Positions 17,474-27,100 of a DNA stretch of 64,000 nucleotides are shown here, one piece after another (the stretch's first letter is position 1; each line of letters opens with the position of its first letter). The position numbers were made by a program, and so were the translations under genes. Under the pieces are notes generated by a model. It made no database searches. It saw only the letters and a program-made list of their open reading frames with translations, and had not been told where the DNA came from. Source of the stretch: Komagataeibacter sp. FNDCF1 (GTDB lineage: Bacteria > Pseudomonadota > Alphaproteobacteria > Acetobacterales > Acetobacteraceae); assembly GCF_021295335.1 (NCBI RefSeq), contig NZ_JAIWOT010000001.1, forward strand, positions 1,429,001-1,493,000, written 5' to 3'.

Positions 17474-18513
17474 TGTGCGATCTGCCTGTATGGCTCCAGG
17501 TCAAACAGGGCGGCGACCGGCTCGGCCTTTCGCAGCAGACCGCTCTGGACCTCGAATTCCTGCAACTGGCCCACCGCGTCCACAATCCGCGCCGGATCGG
17601 AGACAAAGCCCGAAGCAGAGGCTTTCAGCGCCTCGATAATGATGTCCTTGGGCAGCATGCCACCGCCAAGGGCCTGCTGCACATAGGGTTCGGCCTGTTC
17701 GGGATCCGTTGCCAGCAGGTGCGTTGCCTTGACAAAGCTGCTTATGAAAGCGGTCTTCCATGCCGCGCGGTCGGGTGCGTCCCCGTTCAGGATGGCAAGG
17801 ACCGAACCCGGCTGGCCGGGCATGAGATCGTGCCCGGATGCAAGAACCCGCATGCCCGGCATGCGATGGCGGATGATGGTCAGCGCGGGTTCACGCAGGA
17901 TGGCCGCATCCACCGCACCCGCCAGGAAAGCCTGCTGCGCGGCATCGATATCGATCCCGACAATATCAGCCACCTGCGCCGGGTCCAGTCCGTTGCGTGC
18001 CTTCAGCCAGTAGCGCAGCAGGGTGTCGGGCACCGACCCCATGGGCTGGGCCGCGATCTTGGGTTTGTGGCCGGCCCGGGCCGCAAAGTCGGCAAACCGC
18101 TGGCGGAGCGCATCGGGGGGCAGCAAGGTTGGCTGCTCGGGCAGGTCCGCCGCCAATGCGCCACGCGATACGACCTCCAGTTCCTCGGTCGCGGCACTGG
18201 CCACGACCTTTACATCCGCACCATGGGCACGGGCCTGCAGCAATGGCAGGACACCCGCCACATAGGCATCGATCTTGCCCGATACCAGCGCCTGTATCGC
18301 CTGCGGCCCGGACTGGAAGCGGACAAGCTGCATGTCGATACCCGCGTCCCGCGCCCAGTTCTGGCCCTGCATGACAAAAAGCGGTGCGGAACCGATAACC
18401 GGAATATAGCCCACACGCACCGTGGCGGCCCGGGCACTTCCGCACAGGGCCAGGGCTGCGGTCAGGGCATAAAGGCTGCGACGTAATACACGCCTGAAAT
18501 GGGATACGATCAT
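17470..18513 (-). CDS. ABC importer periplasmic substrate-binding protein (SsuA/NrtA-like)
   Basis: From the ATG at 18513 the product has 347 aa with a Sec signal peptide (RRSLYALTAALALCGSARA, cleavage before ATVRVGYIP). The mature part begins VGYIPVIGSAPLFVMQGQNW, typical of the NMT1/SsuA fold, and contains IDAYVAGVLPLLQARAHGAD and AFLAGAVDAAILREPA. An in-frame ATG at 18549 would add 12 residues before the signal and is less likely. The ligand is probably a small organic anion, for example a sulfonate, but cannot be deduced. An AT-rich stretch at 18560-18630 probably holds the promoter; no clear hexamers were assigned. Confidence 0.85.
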   Translation of the reverse strand: MIVSHFRRVLRRSLYALTAALALCGSARAATVRVGYIPVIGSAPLFVMQGQNWARDAGIDMQLVRFQSGPQAIQALVSGKIDAYVAGVLPLLQARAHGADVKVVASAATEELEVVSRGALAADLPEQPTLLPPDALRQRFADFAARAGHKPKIAAQPMGSVPDTLLRYWLKARNGLDPAQVADIVGIDIDAAQQAFLAGAVDAAILREPALTIIRHRMPGMRVLASGHDLMPGQPGSVLAILNGDAPDRAAWKTAFISSFVKATHLLATDPEQAEPYVQQALGGGMLPKDIIIEALKASASGFVSDPARIVDAVGQLQEFEVQSGLLRKAEPVAALFDLEPYRQIAQ

Positions 18514-18633
18514 GGCAAAAGCCCTGTCTGCTACGCGTAAGGAATGCATGGATTAATACACTATCAAAAACATATGTAATCCAGTTTGGTCCGCTATATA
18601 ACGATAAAATAGTGTTGGATTGAAAAAAGACAC

Positions 18634-18660
18634 AAAAAAACCCGGCATGAGCCGGGTTTT
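18634..18660 (-). terminator. Rho-independent terminator after rplQ
   Basis: AAAACCCGGC (18637-18646) and GCCGGGTTTT (18651-18660) form a 10-bp stem with loop ATGA. On the minus strand the stem is followed by a run of seven T (18634-18640). It lies 20 bp beyond the rplQ stop and closes the ribosomal super-cluster, separating it from the ABC importer operon. Confidence 0.92.
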
Positions 18661-18680
18661 CCTGAAAAGACCGGGTTGCC

Positions 18681-19106
18681 TCAGGCAGCCAGGTTTTCTT
18701 CATGGTTAGCTTCCGGGCGCGGACCGCTGTCCTGACCCTTGGCCGACACATCGCGGTCAACCAGTTCGATCACGGCCATGTCGGCCGCATCGCCATGGCG
18801 CATGCCCGCACGCAGCACGCGGGTGTAGCCACCCTGGCGCGTCTTGTAGCGGTCAGCCACGGTGGCGAACAGCTTGGACACGATCTTGTCGTCACGCAGC
18901 TGGGCGAAAGCCTGGCGGCGGGCGTGCAGGTCGCCACGCTTGCCAAGGGTGATCAGCTTTTCCACAACCGGGCGAAGTTCCTTCGCCTTGGGCAGGGTGG
19001 TCGTGATCTGTTCGTGCTTGATCAGGGCGACAGCCATGTTGCGAAACATGGCCAGTCGATGGGACGAGGTAACGCCGAGCTTACGGCCGGCAACACCGTG
19101 ACGCAT
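18681..19106 (-). CDS. rplQ: 50S ribosomal protein L17
   Basis: Starts [20 protein letters not shown], the L17 signature, with the conserved [21 protein letters not shown] block; 141 aa. L17 sits near the exit tunnel. The C-terminal tail (about 25 residues after [14 protein letters not shown]) is charged and longer than the E. coli protein, as in other alphaproteobacteria. It is the last gene of the alpha operon, 33 bp after rpoA, just before the terminator. Confidence 0.97.
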   Translation of the reverse strand: MRHGVAGRKLGVTSSHRLAMFRNMAVALIKHEQITTTLPKAKELRPVVEKLITLGKRGDLHARRQAFAQLRDDKIVSKLFATVADRYKTRQGGYTRVLRAGMRHGDAADMAVIELVDRDVSAKGQDSGPRPEANHEENLAA

Positions 19107-19139
19107 GATGTAATTTCCTGTTTTATCCGGTTCGGAGGG

Positions 19140-20159
19140 TCAGAACGGCTCGTCGAGCCTCTTCGCCAGATCTTCGATGTTTTCCGGCGGCCAGGCCGGG
19201 ACATTCATACCCAGTGAAAGCCCCATGGCGGTCAGGACTTCCTTGATCTCGTTGAGCGACTTGCGGCCGAAGTTCGGCGTACGCAGCATCTCCTGCTCGG
19301 TCTTCTGAACCAGATCACCGATATAGACGATGTTGTCGTTCTTCAGGCAGTTGGCGCTACGCACCGACAGTTCCAGTTCGTCAACCTTGCGCAGCAGGTT
19401 GCGGTTGAACGGCAGGTCGTCCTGCGGCTCTTCCGTACGGACCGTGCGCGGCTCATCGAAGTTGATGAACAGCTGGAGCTGGTCCTGCAGGATACGCGCG
19501 GCAAGCGCCACGGCATCTTCAGGCGTTACGGCGCCATTGGTCTCGACCGTCAGCAGCAGGCGGTCATAGTCGGTCACCTGACCCACACGGGTCTGCTCGA
19601 CCTTGTAGGACACGCGGCGGACGGGGGAATAGATGGCATCGACCGGGATCAGGCCGATCGGCGCATCTTCCGGGCGGTTTGCCGCCGCAGGAACATACCC
19701 CTTGCCCATGTTCACGGTGAACTCCATCCCGAACTTCACCCCTTCATCAAGGGTGCAGATGACGAGATCGGGGTTCATGACCTCGATATCATGACCTGTC
19801 TGGATCTGGCCGGCACGCACTTCACCGGGGCCCGTGGCCGTCAGCACCATGCGCTTCGGGCCTTCACCATGCATCCGCAGCGCAAGCTGCTTGATGTTGA
19901 GCACGATGTCGGTCACGTCTTCACGAACACCCGCCACCGACGAGAATTCATGCAGCACGCCGTCAATCTGGATTGCCGTAACCGCAGCCCCCTGCAGGGA
20001 CGACAGCAGAACCCGACGGATCGCATTGCCCAGCGTCATGCCAAAGCCGCGTTCCAGCGGTTCTGCCACGACGGTTGCAATGCGCGAAGGTTCCGCCCCC
20101 GGTTCGACTTCCAGCTTTTCCGGCTTGATCAGGGATTGCCAGTTTTTCTGGAGGACCAA
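19140..20159 (-). CDS. rpoA: RNA polymerase alpha subunit
   Basis: 339 aa: N-terminal assembly domain ([20 protein letters not shown]) and C-terminal DNA/activator-binding domain ([37 protein letters not shown]). The start codon is TTG (20157-20159), giving [21 protein letters not shown], which matches alphaproteobacterial RpoA; AAAGG lies about 9 bases upstream and no ATG fits. The 123-bp spacer from rpsK holds three hairpins. Confidence 0.97.
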   Translation of the reverse strand: MVLQKNWQSLIKPEKLEVEPGAEPSRIATVVAEPLERGFGMTLGNAIRRVLLSSLQGAAVTAIQIDGVLHEFSSVAGVREDVTDIVLNIKQLALRMHGEGPKRMVLTATGPGEVRAGQIQTGHDIEVMNPDLVICTLDEGVKFGMEFTVNMGKGYVPAAANRPEDAPIGLIPVDAIYSPVRRVSYKVEQTRVGQVTDYDRLLLTVETNGAVTPEDAVALAARILQDQLQLFINFDEPRTVRTEEPQDDLPFNRNLLRKVDELELSVRSANCLKNDNIVYIGDLVQKTEQEMLRTPNFGRKSLNEIKEVLTAMGLSLGMNVPAWPPENIEDLAKRLDEPF

Positions 20160-20183
20160 GGTAATGGCCTTTCAAGACTGATC

Positions 20184-20260
20184 TGCCGCCTGTCACGGCA
20201 GCAGATGGTACCCCACGGGGAGGTACCGGAATGACAATCTTCCCCCGGCAGGCGGGGGAA
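20184..20260 (-). promoter_or_regulatory. Structured rpsK-rpoA spacer with three hairpins
   Basis: CTGCCG/CGGCAG at 20184-20202, GGTACC/GGTACC around 20207-20227, and TTCCCCCG/CGGGGGAA at 20240-20260 (8-bp stem, 5-nt loop) lie in the gap upstream of rpoA. None is followed by a T-tract, so they look like attenuation or RNA-processing elements rather than intrinsic terminators. The function is inferred. Confidence 0.5.
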
Positions 20261-20282
20261 TACGACTAACGCAGGGCGCGTA

Positions 20283-20675
20283 TCAGACGCGACGGCGCTT
20301 GCGCGGGCGGCAGCCGTTATGCGGCACCGGCGTCATGTCGCGGATGGCCGTGATCGAGAAACCGACAGCCTGCAGGGCGCGCAGGGCGCTTTCACGCCCC
20401 GACCCGGGACCGGAAACCTCGATTTCCAGCGTCTCCATGCCGTGCTCGCGCGCCTTGCGGCCCGCGTCCTCGGCGGCAACCTGCGCTGCATACGGGGTGG
20501 ACTTGCGCGACCCCTTGAAGCCCTGCGCACCTGCCGAAGACCAGGCAATCGCATTGCCCTGCGCATCAGAGATGGTGATCATGGTGTTATTGAAGGTGGA
20601 CAGCACATGCGCCACACCGGCAATGATGTTTTTCCGCTCTTTCTTACGAATACGCGGAGCCGCAGCTTTCGCCAT
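20283..20675 (-). CDS. rpsK: 30S ribosomal protein S11
   Basis: 130 aa with the S11 core [22 protein letters not shown] and the C-terminal [17 protein letters not shown] tail that contacts 16S rRNA in the platform. [20 protein letters not shown] is also diagnostic. It is second in the alpha operon, 79 bp after rpsM. Confidence 0.97.
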   Translation of the reverse strand: MAKAAAPRIRKKERKNIIAGVAHVLSTFNNTMITISDAQGNAIAWSSAGAQGFKGSRKSTPYAAQVAAEDAGRKAREHGMETLEIEVSGPGSGRESALRALQAVGFSITAIRDMTPVPHNGCRPRKRRRV

Positions 20676-20754
20676 AGTTTTCTCGATCCTGTCAGTTCAA
20701 ACGGTGCACGGGGCCCGTAGCGCCCCCATGCAGTCATACCAGGCAGTCCGCTGA

Positions 20755-21132
20755 TTAGCGGGTTGCCTTCTTCTTGCCCGCAATAGCCACGGCCTTACCC
20801 TTGCGGGTACGGGCGTTGGTATGAGTCCGCTGACCATGGACAGGCAGCCCGCGCCGGTGGCGCAGGCCACGGTAGCAGCCAAGGTCCATCAGACGCTTGA
20901 TGTTCATCGCCACTTCACGGCGAAGATCACCTTCCACGCGGTAGTTGCTGTCGATCAGTTCACGGATCTTGCCGATCTCGTCGTCCGACAACTCGTTCAC
21001 GCGCCGCTCCGCCGGGATTTCCAGCTGGTCGCAGATCGCCTGGGCCTTCGTTGCCCCGATACCATAGATATAACGCAGGGCAATTGTGACCCGCTTGTTA
21101 GTTGGGATGTTCACGCCGGCAATACGTGCCAC
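20755..21132 (-). CDS. rpsM: 30S ribosomal protein S13
   Basis: 125 aa, [26 protein letters not shown] at the start and [20 protein letters not shown] near the end; a head protein contacting the P-site tRNA. The start codon is GTG (21130-21132) with GAGGAG about 9 bases upstream. It is the first gene of the alpha operon, with its own promoter about 190 bp upstream. Confidence 0.97.
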   Translation of the reverse strand: MARIAGVNIPTNKRVTIALRYIYGIGATKAQAICDQLEIPAERRVNELSDDEIGKIRELIDSNYRVEGDLRREVAMNIKRLMDLGCYRGLRHRRGLPVHGQRTHTNARTRKGKAVAIAGKKKATR

Positions 21133-21323
21133 GCCACTTACTCCTCGTCCGCCCTGTTCGGGGCACTACATTTAGGCAGGGCTGCTTCACACCACCCGCC
21201 CGACTGGCAGGAGCGCCGTGAACATACCGGTTCAAACCGGCCAACCCCAGCATCATTCATTCAGGCCGCCCGAGCCGACGCATCCGCCCGACTCAATACG
21301 ACATTCATACCTTGAGGGCGCGC

Positions 21324-21351
21324 AATATACTGCTGCCCCCCTATGAGTCAA
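21324..21351 (-). promoter_or_regulatory. Strong promoter of the rpsM-rpsK-rpoA-rplQ operon
   Basis: On the minus strand, TTGACT (21346-21351) and TATATT (21324-21329) are separated by 16 bp and followed by a GC-rich discriminator GCGCGCCC, typical of growth-rate or ppGpp-controlled promoters. The -35 overlaps a GANTC site (21345-21349), and a second GANTC lies at 21290-21294 in the leader. The promoter sits 10 bp downstream of the adk stop. Confidence 0.75.
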
Positions 21352-21361
21352 TTATTTCTGA

Positions 21362-22021
21362 TCACTTTTTAGTGATACGGTCGATAACGGCAAAGACTTC
21401 CTGTGTCACCACATCGATATCAGCCATGCCATCAATACGATACAGACGTTTTTCCTCCTCGTAATAAGGCAGGATTGGCGCTGTCAGTTCCCTATAGGTC
21501 TTCAGGCGTGCCGCAACGGTCTCGCGCCGGTCATCCTCCCGGCGGATGAACTCATGACTGCCACAGACATCACACGTCCCCTCGACCTTCGGCCGCTTGG
21601 ACACATCGTTATAGCCCGCGCCACATCTGGCGCAGGTATAGCGCCCCGCAATCCGGTCAGCTAGGGCGTTCTCGTCAACGTCCAGCAGCAGCACCGCATC
21701 GATATGCCGACCACTGCGCGCCAGCATCGTGTCCAATGCCTCGGCCTGTGCCCGCGTCCGCGGGAAGCCATCCAGAATGAAGCCCCTGGCACAGTCCGGC
21801 TGCTGGATGCGGCTTTCAATCATGGCGATGATCAGATCATCAGGCACAAGCGCGCCTTCGGCCATGATGGTCTTGACCTTCTGCCCTAGGGGGCTTCCGG
21901 CCGCGACTTCCGCGCGCAACATGTCCCCAGTTGAAATCTGGGCGATTCCGTACCGCTCTTCCAGCCGTTTCGACTGCGTGCCTTTGCCGGCACCCGGCGG
22001 CCCAAGAAAAATGATATTCAA
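21362..22021 (-). CDS. adk: Adenylate kinase, zinc-type
   Basis: Interconverts ATP+AMP and 2 ADP. Starts MNIIFLGPPGAGKGTQSKRL (P-loop 8-16); the AMP site is in FILDGFPRTRAQAEALD. The LID is the long form with four cysteines in CARCGAGYNDV and GTCDVCG, predicted to bind zinc. 219 aa. The initiation codon is TTG (22019-22021) and overlaps the secY stop as TTGA, so translation is coupled to secY. This secY-adk order without rpmJ is common in alphaproteobacteria. Confidence 0.97.
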   Translation of the reverse strand: MNIIFLGPPGAGKGTQSKRLEERYGIAQISTGDMLRAEVAAGSPLGQKVKTIMAEGALVPDDLIIAMIESRIQQPDCARGFILDGFPRTRAQAEALDTMLARSGRHIDAVLLLDVDENALADRIAGRYTCARCGAGYNDVSKRPKVEGTCDVCGSHEFIRREDDRRETVAARLKTYRELTAPILPYYEEEKRLYRIDGMADIDVVTQEVFAVIDRITKK

Positions 22022-23367
22022 CGCATTCTGCCCTTTCTGCCCCGTCCCCGGCGCATAAGTCCCTGATACTGGTGCGCGACCAGATGCGACTGCACCTGTG
22101 TGACCGTATCGATCGTGACCGTCACGATAATGATCAGACTCGTGCCGCCAAAATAGAAAGGCACGTTGTAATGGCTGATCAGGATCTGCGGCAACAGGCA
22201 GACCGCCACAAGGTAGAGGGCACCGATGGTTGTGATGCGGGTAAGGATGCGATCAAAGAACGCGGCCGTATTCGCCCCGGGCCGGATACCCGGCACAAAA
22301 CCACCCTGCTTGCGCAGGTTCTCCGCCGTTTCCTGCGGGTTGAACGTGACCGCCGCATAGAAATACGAGAAGAACACGATCATCGCCGCATAGAACAGCA
22401 TGTAGAGCGGCTGCCCCTGCCCCAGTTCCTGCCCGAGGAAGGACAGCCAACCCGGCATGGAACTGTTATTGACGAATCCGGCAATCGTAACCGGAATCAG
22501 CAGCACGGATGAGGCAAAGATCGGCGGAATGGATCCGGCGGTGTTCACCTTGAGCGGCATATGGGTGGAATCCCCCCCGAACATGCGCTGGCCGACCTGC
22601 CGCTTGGGATACTGGATGACAACCCTGCGCTGCGCCAGTTCCATGAATACGATGAACGCAATGGTAATGGCGGCCAGCACGAGAAAGACCAGCACGAAAA
22701 ACGGGGAAAGCGCTCCGGTGTATCCAAGCTGGAACAGGCTTGCCAGGGCATTGGGCAGATTGGCCACGATACCGGCAAAGATGATCAGCGAAATCCCGTT
22801 GCCAACCCCCCGGGACGTGATCTGTTCCCCCAGCCACATCAGGAACATGGTCCCGCCCACAAGGGTGAGAACGCACGAGACGATGAAGAATATGCCAGGC
22901 GAGACAACGGCGGAGCCTGCCTCCGTATGCATGTTTTCAAGCCCGATGGCGATGCCATAGGCCTGGAACAGGGCAATCACGACCGTCAGGTAGCGCGTGT
23001 ATTCATTCAGCTTGCGCCGTCCGCCCTCACCTTCCTTCTTCAGGGCCTCGAGGGAGGGAATGGCCGCCGACATCAGCTGTACAATGATCGAAGCGCTGAT
23101 ATAGGGCATGATATTGAGTGCGAACACGGTCATGCGCCCCAGCGCACCCCCCGTGAACATGTCAAACATGCCCAGAATACCGCCCTGATGCCGGGCCAGA
23201 AGCTGCCCCATAACCGTCGCATCGACGCCAGGAACGGGGATATAGGTGCCAATCCGGTAAACGATCAGCGCACCCAGGGTGAACCAGATACGCTTCTTCA
23301 GTTCCGTCGCGTTGGCGAAGGAACTGAAATTCAAATTGGCAGCCAACTGTTCGGCCGCGGAGGCCAT
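22018..23367 (-). CDS. secY: Protein translocase subunit SecY
   Basis: The 449-aa channel-forming subunit of SecYEG has ten hydrophobic segments. Diagnostic stretches are GTYIPVPGVDATVMGQLL, the cytoplasmic loop EGEGGRRKLNEYTRYLTVV, the plug/gate part IMPYISASIIVQLM and the C5 loop GGFVPGIRPG. It is separated from rplO by a 158-bp spacer with nested inverted repeats. secE and secG are not in the window. Confidence 0.97.
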   Translation of the reverse strand: MASAAEQLAANLNFSSFANATELKKRIWFTLGALIVYRIGTYIPVPGVDATVMGQLLARHQGGILGMFDMFTGGALGRMTVFALNIMPYISASIIVQLMSAAIPSLEALKKEGEGGRRKLNEYTRYLTVVIALFQAYGIAIGLENMHTEAGSAVVSPGIFFIVSCVLTLVGGTMFLMWLGEQITSRGVGNGISLIIFAGIVANLPNALASLFQLGYTGALSPFFVLVFLVLAAITIAFIVFMELAQRRVVIQYPKRQVGQRMFGGDSTHMPLKVNTAGSIPPIFASSVLLIPVTIAGFVNNSSMPGWLSFLGQELGQGQPLYMLFYAAMIVFFSYFYAAVTFNPQETAENLRKQGGFVPGIRPGANTAAFFDRILTRITTIGALYLVAVCLLPQILISHYNVPFYFGGTSLIIIVTVTIDTVTQVQSHLVAHQYQGLMRRGRGRKGRMR

Positions 23368-23418
23368 GCGCCCATCCTTTCACAAGAACAGCGCCACCGC
23401 TGGAGGCGGGACGCTGTC

Positions 23419-23490
23419 ATGATAAAAAAAACCGCAGAAAGTAATAAAGCGATGCGCCCGCCAAGTGCAAGCAGCATCGCTTTTATCATG
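23419..23490 (-). terminator. Nested inverted repeats between rplO and secY (attenuator-like)
   Basis: The inner stem is AAAGCGATGC (23446-23455) with GCATCGCTTT (23474-23483), 10 bp; the outer arms CATGATAAAA (23419-23428) and TTTTATCATG (23481-23490) are also complementary. On the minus strand an eight-base T-run follows about 15 bases after the inner stem. The inner and outer pairings overlap at 23481-23483, so two alternative folds are possible, as in an attenuator lowering expression of secY-adk. Confidence 0.55.
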
Positions 23491-23525
23491 CTTCGGGAAC
23501 AGAACGAGCCTGCATCCCGAACCGG

Positions 23526-24014
23526 TCATTCCGCGGCAGGAGCCTGCTGCTTCTGCGCCTTGACCTGCACCTTGCCACCAGCTTTTTCAACTGCGGCGAC
23601 AGCACCGGCAGAAGCACCCGCCACTTCGATGGTCACGGCGTGGTTCAGTTCGCCATCACCCAGCAGGCGTACGCCCGCAAAGCGACCCGAACCGATCAGG
23701 CCAGCCTTGGTCAGCACGTCTTCCGTCACGACAGCCTTGGCATTGATCTTGCCCGCCGTGATGGCCTTGTCCAGCGTGCCCAGATTCACCACCGCATAAT
23801 CCTTGCGGAAGATGTTCTTGAAGCCGCGCTTGGGCAGACGACGGTAGATGGGCAGCTGACCGCCTTCAAAACCGTTCAGCGACACGCCGGAACGTGCCTT
23901 CTGACCCTTGACGCCCTTGCCGGACGTCTTGCCCTTGCCAGAGCCGATACCGCGACCAAGGCGCTTTTTGGTATAGCGCGCGCCCTCGTTGTCACGAAGT
24001 TCGTTCAGGTTCAT
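23526..24014 (-). CDS. rplO: 50S ribosomal protein L15
   Basis: 162 aa; starts [20 protein letters not shown] and has the Gly/Lys-rich [20 protein letters not shown] and [17 protein letters not shown] stretches. The C-terminal Ala/Lys-rich tail (KQQAPAAE) extends beyond the usual end, as in other alphaproteobacteria. It starts 1 bp after rpmD. Confidence 0.97.
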   Translation of the reverse strand: MNLNELRDNEGARYTKKRLGRGIGSGKGKTSGKGVKGQKARSGVSLNGFEGGQLPIYRRLPKRGFKNIFRKDYAVVNLGTLDKAITAGKINAKAVVTEDVLTKAGLIGSGRFAGVRLLGDGELNHAVTIEVAGASAGAVAAVEKAGGKVQVKAQKQQAPAAE

Positions 24015-24015
24015 C

Positions 24016-24204
24016 TCAATCCTCCACCTTGATCAGGTGGGACACCTTGCGGATCATGCCACGGACTGAAGGCGTATCCTCCAGTTCGCGGGTCCGACCG
24101 ATCTTGTTCAGGCCAAGACCGACCAGCGTAGCCTGCTGGCCCGGCTTCTGTCCGTTCCCGGAATGTAGCTGGGTGACGCGAATGGTTGCCTTGGTATCAG
24201 ACAT
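24016..24204 (-). CDS. rpmD: 50S ribosomal protein L30
   Basis: 62 aa. The L30 motif is [20 protein letters not shown], with [20 protein letters not shown]. Its start overlaps the 3' end of rpsE by eight bases, implying coupled translation in the spc operon. Confidence 0.96.
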   Translation of the reverse strand: MSDTKATIRVTQLHSGNGQKPGQQATLVGLGLNKIGRTRELEDTPSVRGMIRKVSHLIKVED

Positions 24205-24775
24205 CGGCCGCAGCCTCCGTCGCTACCGTAGCCTCACGGCGCCCCAGAATGTCGGAAACCTTCTTGCCACGACGGTTGGCAACCGAGCGCGGGCTGGCAC
24301 AACGCTCCAGCGCGGCAAAGGTCGCCTTGACCATGTTATGCGGGTTCCGGGTTCCAAGCGACTTGGCCACCACGTCATTGATGCCCAGGCTTTCAAACAC
24401 GGCGCGCATCGGACCACCGGCGATGATGCCCGTGCCTGCATCGGCAGAGCGCAGGACAACCTTGCCCGCACCGAAGTGACCGGCCACATCGTGATGCAGC
24501 GTACGGCCTTCCTTCATCGGAACGCGGATCATGGTGCGCTTGGCGCGATCGGTTGCCTTGCGGATCGCCTCGGGGACCTCACGGGCCTTGCCCGCACCGA
24601 ACCCGACGCGCCCCTTCTGGTCACCAACCACAACCAGTGCCGCGAATGCAAAGCGGCGACCGCCCTTTACAACCTTGGCAACACGATTGATCGTGACCAG
24701 CTTGTCGACCAGATCATCGCCTTCGCGGTCGCGATCGCGACCACCCCGGCCGCCTTCTCTCGGTTCACGTGCCAT
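24197..24775 (-). CDS. rpsE: 30S ribosomal protein S5
   Basis: 192 aa with an Arg/Gly/Asp-rich start ([18 protein letters not shown]), the S5 double-stranded-RNA-binding core ([35 protein letters not shown]) and the C-terminal domain [19 protein letters not shown]5 is involved in decoding fidelity. It overlaps rpmD by 8 bp. Confidence 0.97.
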   Translation of the reverse strand: MAREPREGGRGGRDRDREGDDLVDKLVTINRVAKVVKGGRRFAFAALVVVGDQKGRVGFGAGKAREVPEAIRKATDRAKRTMIRVPMKEGRTLHHDVAGHFGAGKVVLRSADAGTGIIAGGPMRAVFESLGINDVVAKSLGTRNPHNMVKATFAALERCASPRSVANRRGKKVSDILGRREATVATEAAADV

Positions 24776-24792
24776 TATGCGTGACCCTTTCG

Positions 24793-25155
24793 TCAGAACG
24801 AGAGACCGCCCTCACGGGCAGCCTCCGCCAGGGCCTTGATGCGCCCATGATAGAGATACGCGCCGCGGTCGAAAACGACCTTCGACACACCTGCAGCCAC
24901 CGCGCGCTCTGCCAGCAGCTTGCCGACCGCACCCGCCGCCTTAACATCCGTACCGCCCTTGAGCGCGGTACGTAGGTCCTTTTCCAGGGACGAGGCAGCA
25001 GCCAGCGTACGGCCAGCCGCATCGTCGATCACCCGCGCGTAGATGTTCTTGCCTGAACGGAACACCGACAGACGCGGACGGCCACCGCTCTTGTGGCGAA
25101 GCTGGAAACGGAGGCGCTGACGCCGCCGTTCCCGCAGATCCTTCTGCGTGCTCAT
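24793..25155 (-). CDS. rplR: 50S ribosomal protein L18
   Basis: 120 aa; [20 protein letters not shown] at the start and [20 protein letters not shown] near the end are diagnostic. It is a 5S rRNA-binding protein. Its ATG shares one base with the rplF stop (TAATG), so the pair is coupled. Confidence 0.97.
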   Translation of the reverse strand: MSTQKDLRERRRQRLRFQLRHKSGGRPRLSVFRSGKNIYARVIDDAAGRTLAAASSLEKDLRTALKGGTDVKAAGAVGKLLAERAVAAGVSKVVFDRGAYLYHGRIKALAEAAREGGLSF

Positions 25156-25688
25156 TATTTCTTCTTGCCTTCCTTGCGACGGATGGTTTCCGTTTCATAA
25201 CGGACACCCTTGCCCTTGTAGGGCTCGGGCTTGCGGAAGCTACGGATATCCAGAGCAACCTGACCAACCCGCTGCTTGTCGATACCCTCGACAGTCACGG
25301 CCGTCGGCCGCGGGGTGGTGATCTTGATGCCTTCGGGAATCGCATAGACGATATCATGCGAATAACCGAGGTTCATGACCAGGTTCTTGCCCTGCACCGC
25401 GGCGCGGTAACCCGTTCCGGAGATTTCCAGCGTCTTGGAAAACCCTTCGGACACACCCTTGACCATACCCGCGACCAGGGAACGCGTCGTCCCCCACATC
25501 ATGCGGGCCTGCGCCACGGTACCGACCGGCTTGACCGCAACCTTGCCATCCGCAACATCGACCGCCACATGGCTGGACAGCGGCAGCTTGAGCTCGCCCA
25601 GCTTGCCCTTTGCCGTCAGCACGCCATCAGTGATGGAAACCTGAACGCCCGACGGAACTTCGACGGGATATTTGCCCACTCGCGACAT
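25155..25688 (-). CDS. rplF: 50S ribosomal protein L6
   Basis: 177 aa; [20 protein letters not shown] start, central duplicated fold and [20 protein letters not shown] end, which binds near the sarcin-ricin loop. Nothing is unusual. It lies 10 bp after rpsH. Confidence 0.97.
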   Translation of the reverse strand: MSRVGKYPVEVPSGVQVSITDGVLTAKGKLGELKLPLSSHVAVDVADGKVAVKPVGTVAQARMMWGTTRSLVAGMVKGVSEGFSKTLEISGTGYRAAVQGKNLVMNLGYSHDIVYAIPEGIKITTPRPTAVTVEGIDKQRVGQVALDIRSFRKPEPYKGKGVRYETETIRRKEGKKK

Positions 25689-25698
25689 TTATCCCTCC

Positions 25699-26097
25699 TC
25701 AGAACACACGGCAGAGGACTTCACCGCCAACATTGGCAGCGCGGGCCTCCGCATCGGACAGAACACCGCGGGGGGTCGACAGGATCGACACACCCAGCCC
25801 GGCATAGACACGCGGCAGTTCCTTGATCTTGGAATAGACGCGGCGGCCAGGCTTGGACACACGGTGGATTTCTTTGATGACCGGCTCACCATCGAGATAT
25901 TTCAGCTCGATGCGCAGCTGGGCCACACCCTTGCGCAGTTCCTCACGCGAGAAACCACGAATATAGCCCTCGCGGCGCAGGGCCTCGAGAACACTGGCGC
26001 GCAGCTTGGAAGCCGGCGCCACGCAGGCAGCATGCCGTGCACGCTGCGCATTGCGGATCCGGGTGAGCAGATCACCCAATGGATCAGAAAGTGACAT
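25699..26097 (-). CDS. rpsH: 30S ribosomal protein S8
   Basis: 132 aa; MSLSDPLGDLLTRIRNAQRA start and the C-terminal RNA-binding motif STPRGVLSDAEARAANVGGE. In E. coli S8 is the translational repressor of the spc operon; whether that holds here is not visible. Confidence 0.97.
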   Translation of the reverse strand: MSLSDPLGDLLTRIRNAQRARHAACVAPASKLRASVLEALRREGYIRGFSREELRKGVAQLRIELKYLDGEPVIKEIHRVSKPGRRVYSKIKELPRVYAGLGVSILSTPRGVLSDAEARAANVGGEVLCRVF

Positions 26098-26109
26098 CGT
26101 TCCCTGCCC

Positions 26110-26415
26110 TTACCAGCTCGATTTGACCATACCCGGGATCTGACCATTGGAGGCCAGGTCGCGCAGGGCGATACGGCAGAGTTCGAACTTTCTGTAATTG
26201 GCGCGGGGACGTCCCGTCAACTTGCAGCGCAGACGCACGCGGACGCGCGAACCATTGCGAGGAAGTTCAGCAAGCTTGAGCGATGCATCGAAGCGATCTT
26301 CAACCGGCAGAGACCGGTCCATGATGATGTTCTTCAGTGCAGTCCGCTTAGCCCGGTCCCGGATTGCCATGCGCTCGCGCTTGACATTCCGGTTAACGGC
26401 GGAAATTTTGGCCAT
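26110..26415 (-). CDS. rpsN: 30S ribosomal protein S14, zinc-free long form
   Basis: 101 aa from [16 protein letters not shown]; an upstream in-frame codon at 26466 is not family-like. The protein has the long S14 form ([31 protein letters not shown]) and lacks the two CxxC pairs of the zinc type, so it does not depend on zinc. The 105-bp gap to rplE is unusually wide for this operon and carries no obvious signal. Confidence 0.97.
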   Translation of the reverse strand: MAKISAVNRNVKRERMAIRDRAKRTALKNIIMDRSLPVEDRFDASLKLAELPRNGSRVRVRLRCKLTGRPRANYRKFELCRIALRDLASNGQIPGMVKSSW

Positions 26416-26520
26416 GCCTTGTTTTACCCTCCGGAACCTGTCGGGCCAGTCCCAACGGTTTTCCAAACAACGTGTGTATTAGGTCTTCTGGACTTCAGAC
26501 GGAAGCCCTTTCTCCACATT

Positions 26521-27090
26521 TTATGCAGAGAAGGGCAGATCAAACGCCTTGAGCAGAGCCTTTGCTTCCGCATCCGTCTTCGCGGTGGTCACGAAGATGA
26601 TGTCCATGCCACGGATCTCGTCGACCTTGTCGTACTCGATTTCCGGGAAGACGATCTGTTCCTTCAGGCCCATCGCAAAGTTGCCACGGCCGTCGAAACC
26701 CTTGTTCGCCGGCAGCCCGCGAAAATCGCGTACGCGCGGCAGGGCGATCGTCACAAGGCGATCAAGGAATTCGAACATCTGCGCACGACGCAGCGTTACC
26801 TTGCAGCCGATGGGAAGACCTTCACGGATCTTGAAGCCTGCAATCGCCTTCTTGGCAACCGTCTTGACCGGCTTCTGACCTGCAATGAGGGTCATTTCCT
26901 TCAGCGCCGCATCCAGCTTCTTCTGGTCGCCAGCCGCTTCGCCCACGCCCATGTTCAGCACGATCTTTTCCAGGCGCGGAACCTGCATCTCGTTCGCGTA
27001 ACCGAACTGCTCACGCAGCTTGGTGCGCAGTTCCGCCTGGTAGCGCTGCTGCATGCGCGGCACGGGACGGGCTTCTTTCACTTCAGACAT
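26521..27090 (-). CDS. rplE: 50S ribosomal protein L5
   Basis: 189 aa; [28 protein letters not shown] and [17 protein letters not shown] are the L5 landmarks. It binds 5S rRNA and the P-site tRNA. The N-terminus ([20 protein letters not shown]) is slightly extended relative to E. coli. Confidence 0.97.
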   Translation of the reverse strand: MSEVKEARPVPRMQQRYQAELRTKLREQFGYANEMQVPRLEKIVLNMGVGEAAGDQKKLDAALKEMTLIAGQKPVKTVAKKAIAGFKIREGLPIGCKVTLRRAQMFEFLDRLVTIALPRVRDFRGLPANKGFDGRGNFAMGLKEQIVFPEIEYDKVDEIRGMDIIFVTTAKTDAEAKALLKAFDLPFSA

Positions 27091-27100
27091 ACCCGCCTCC

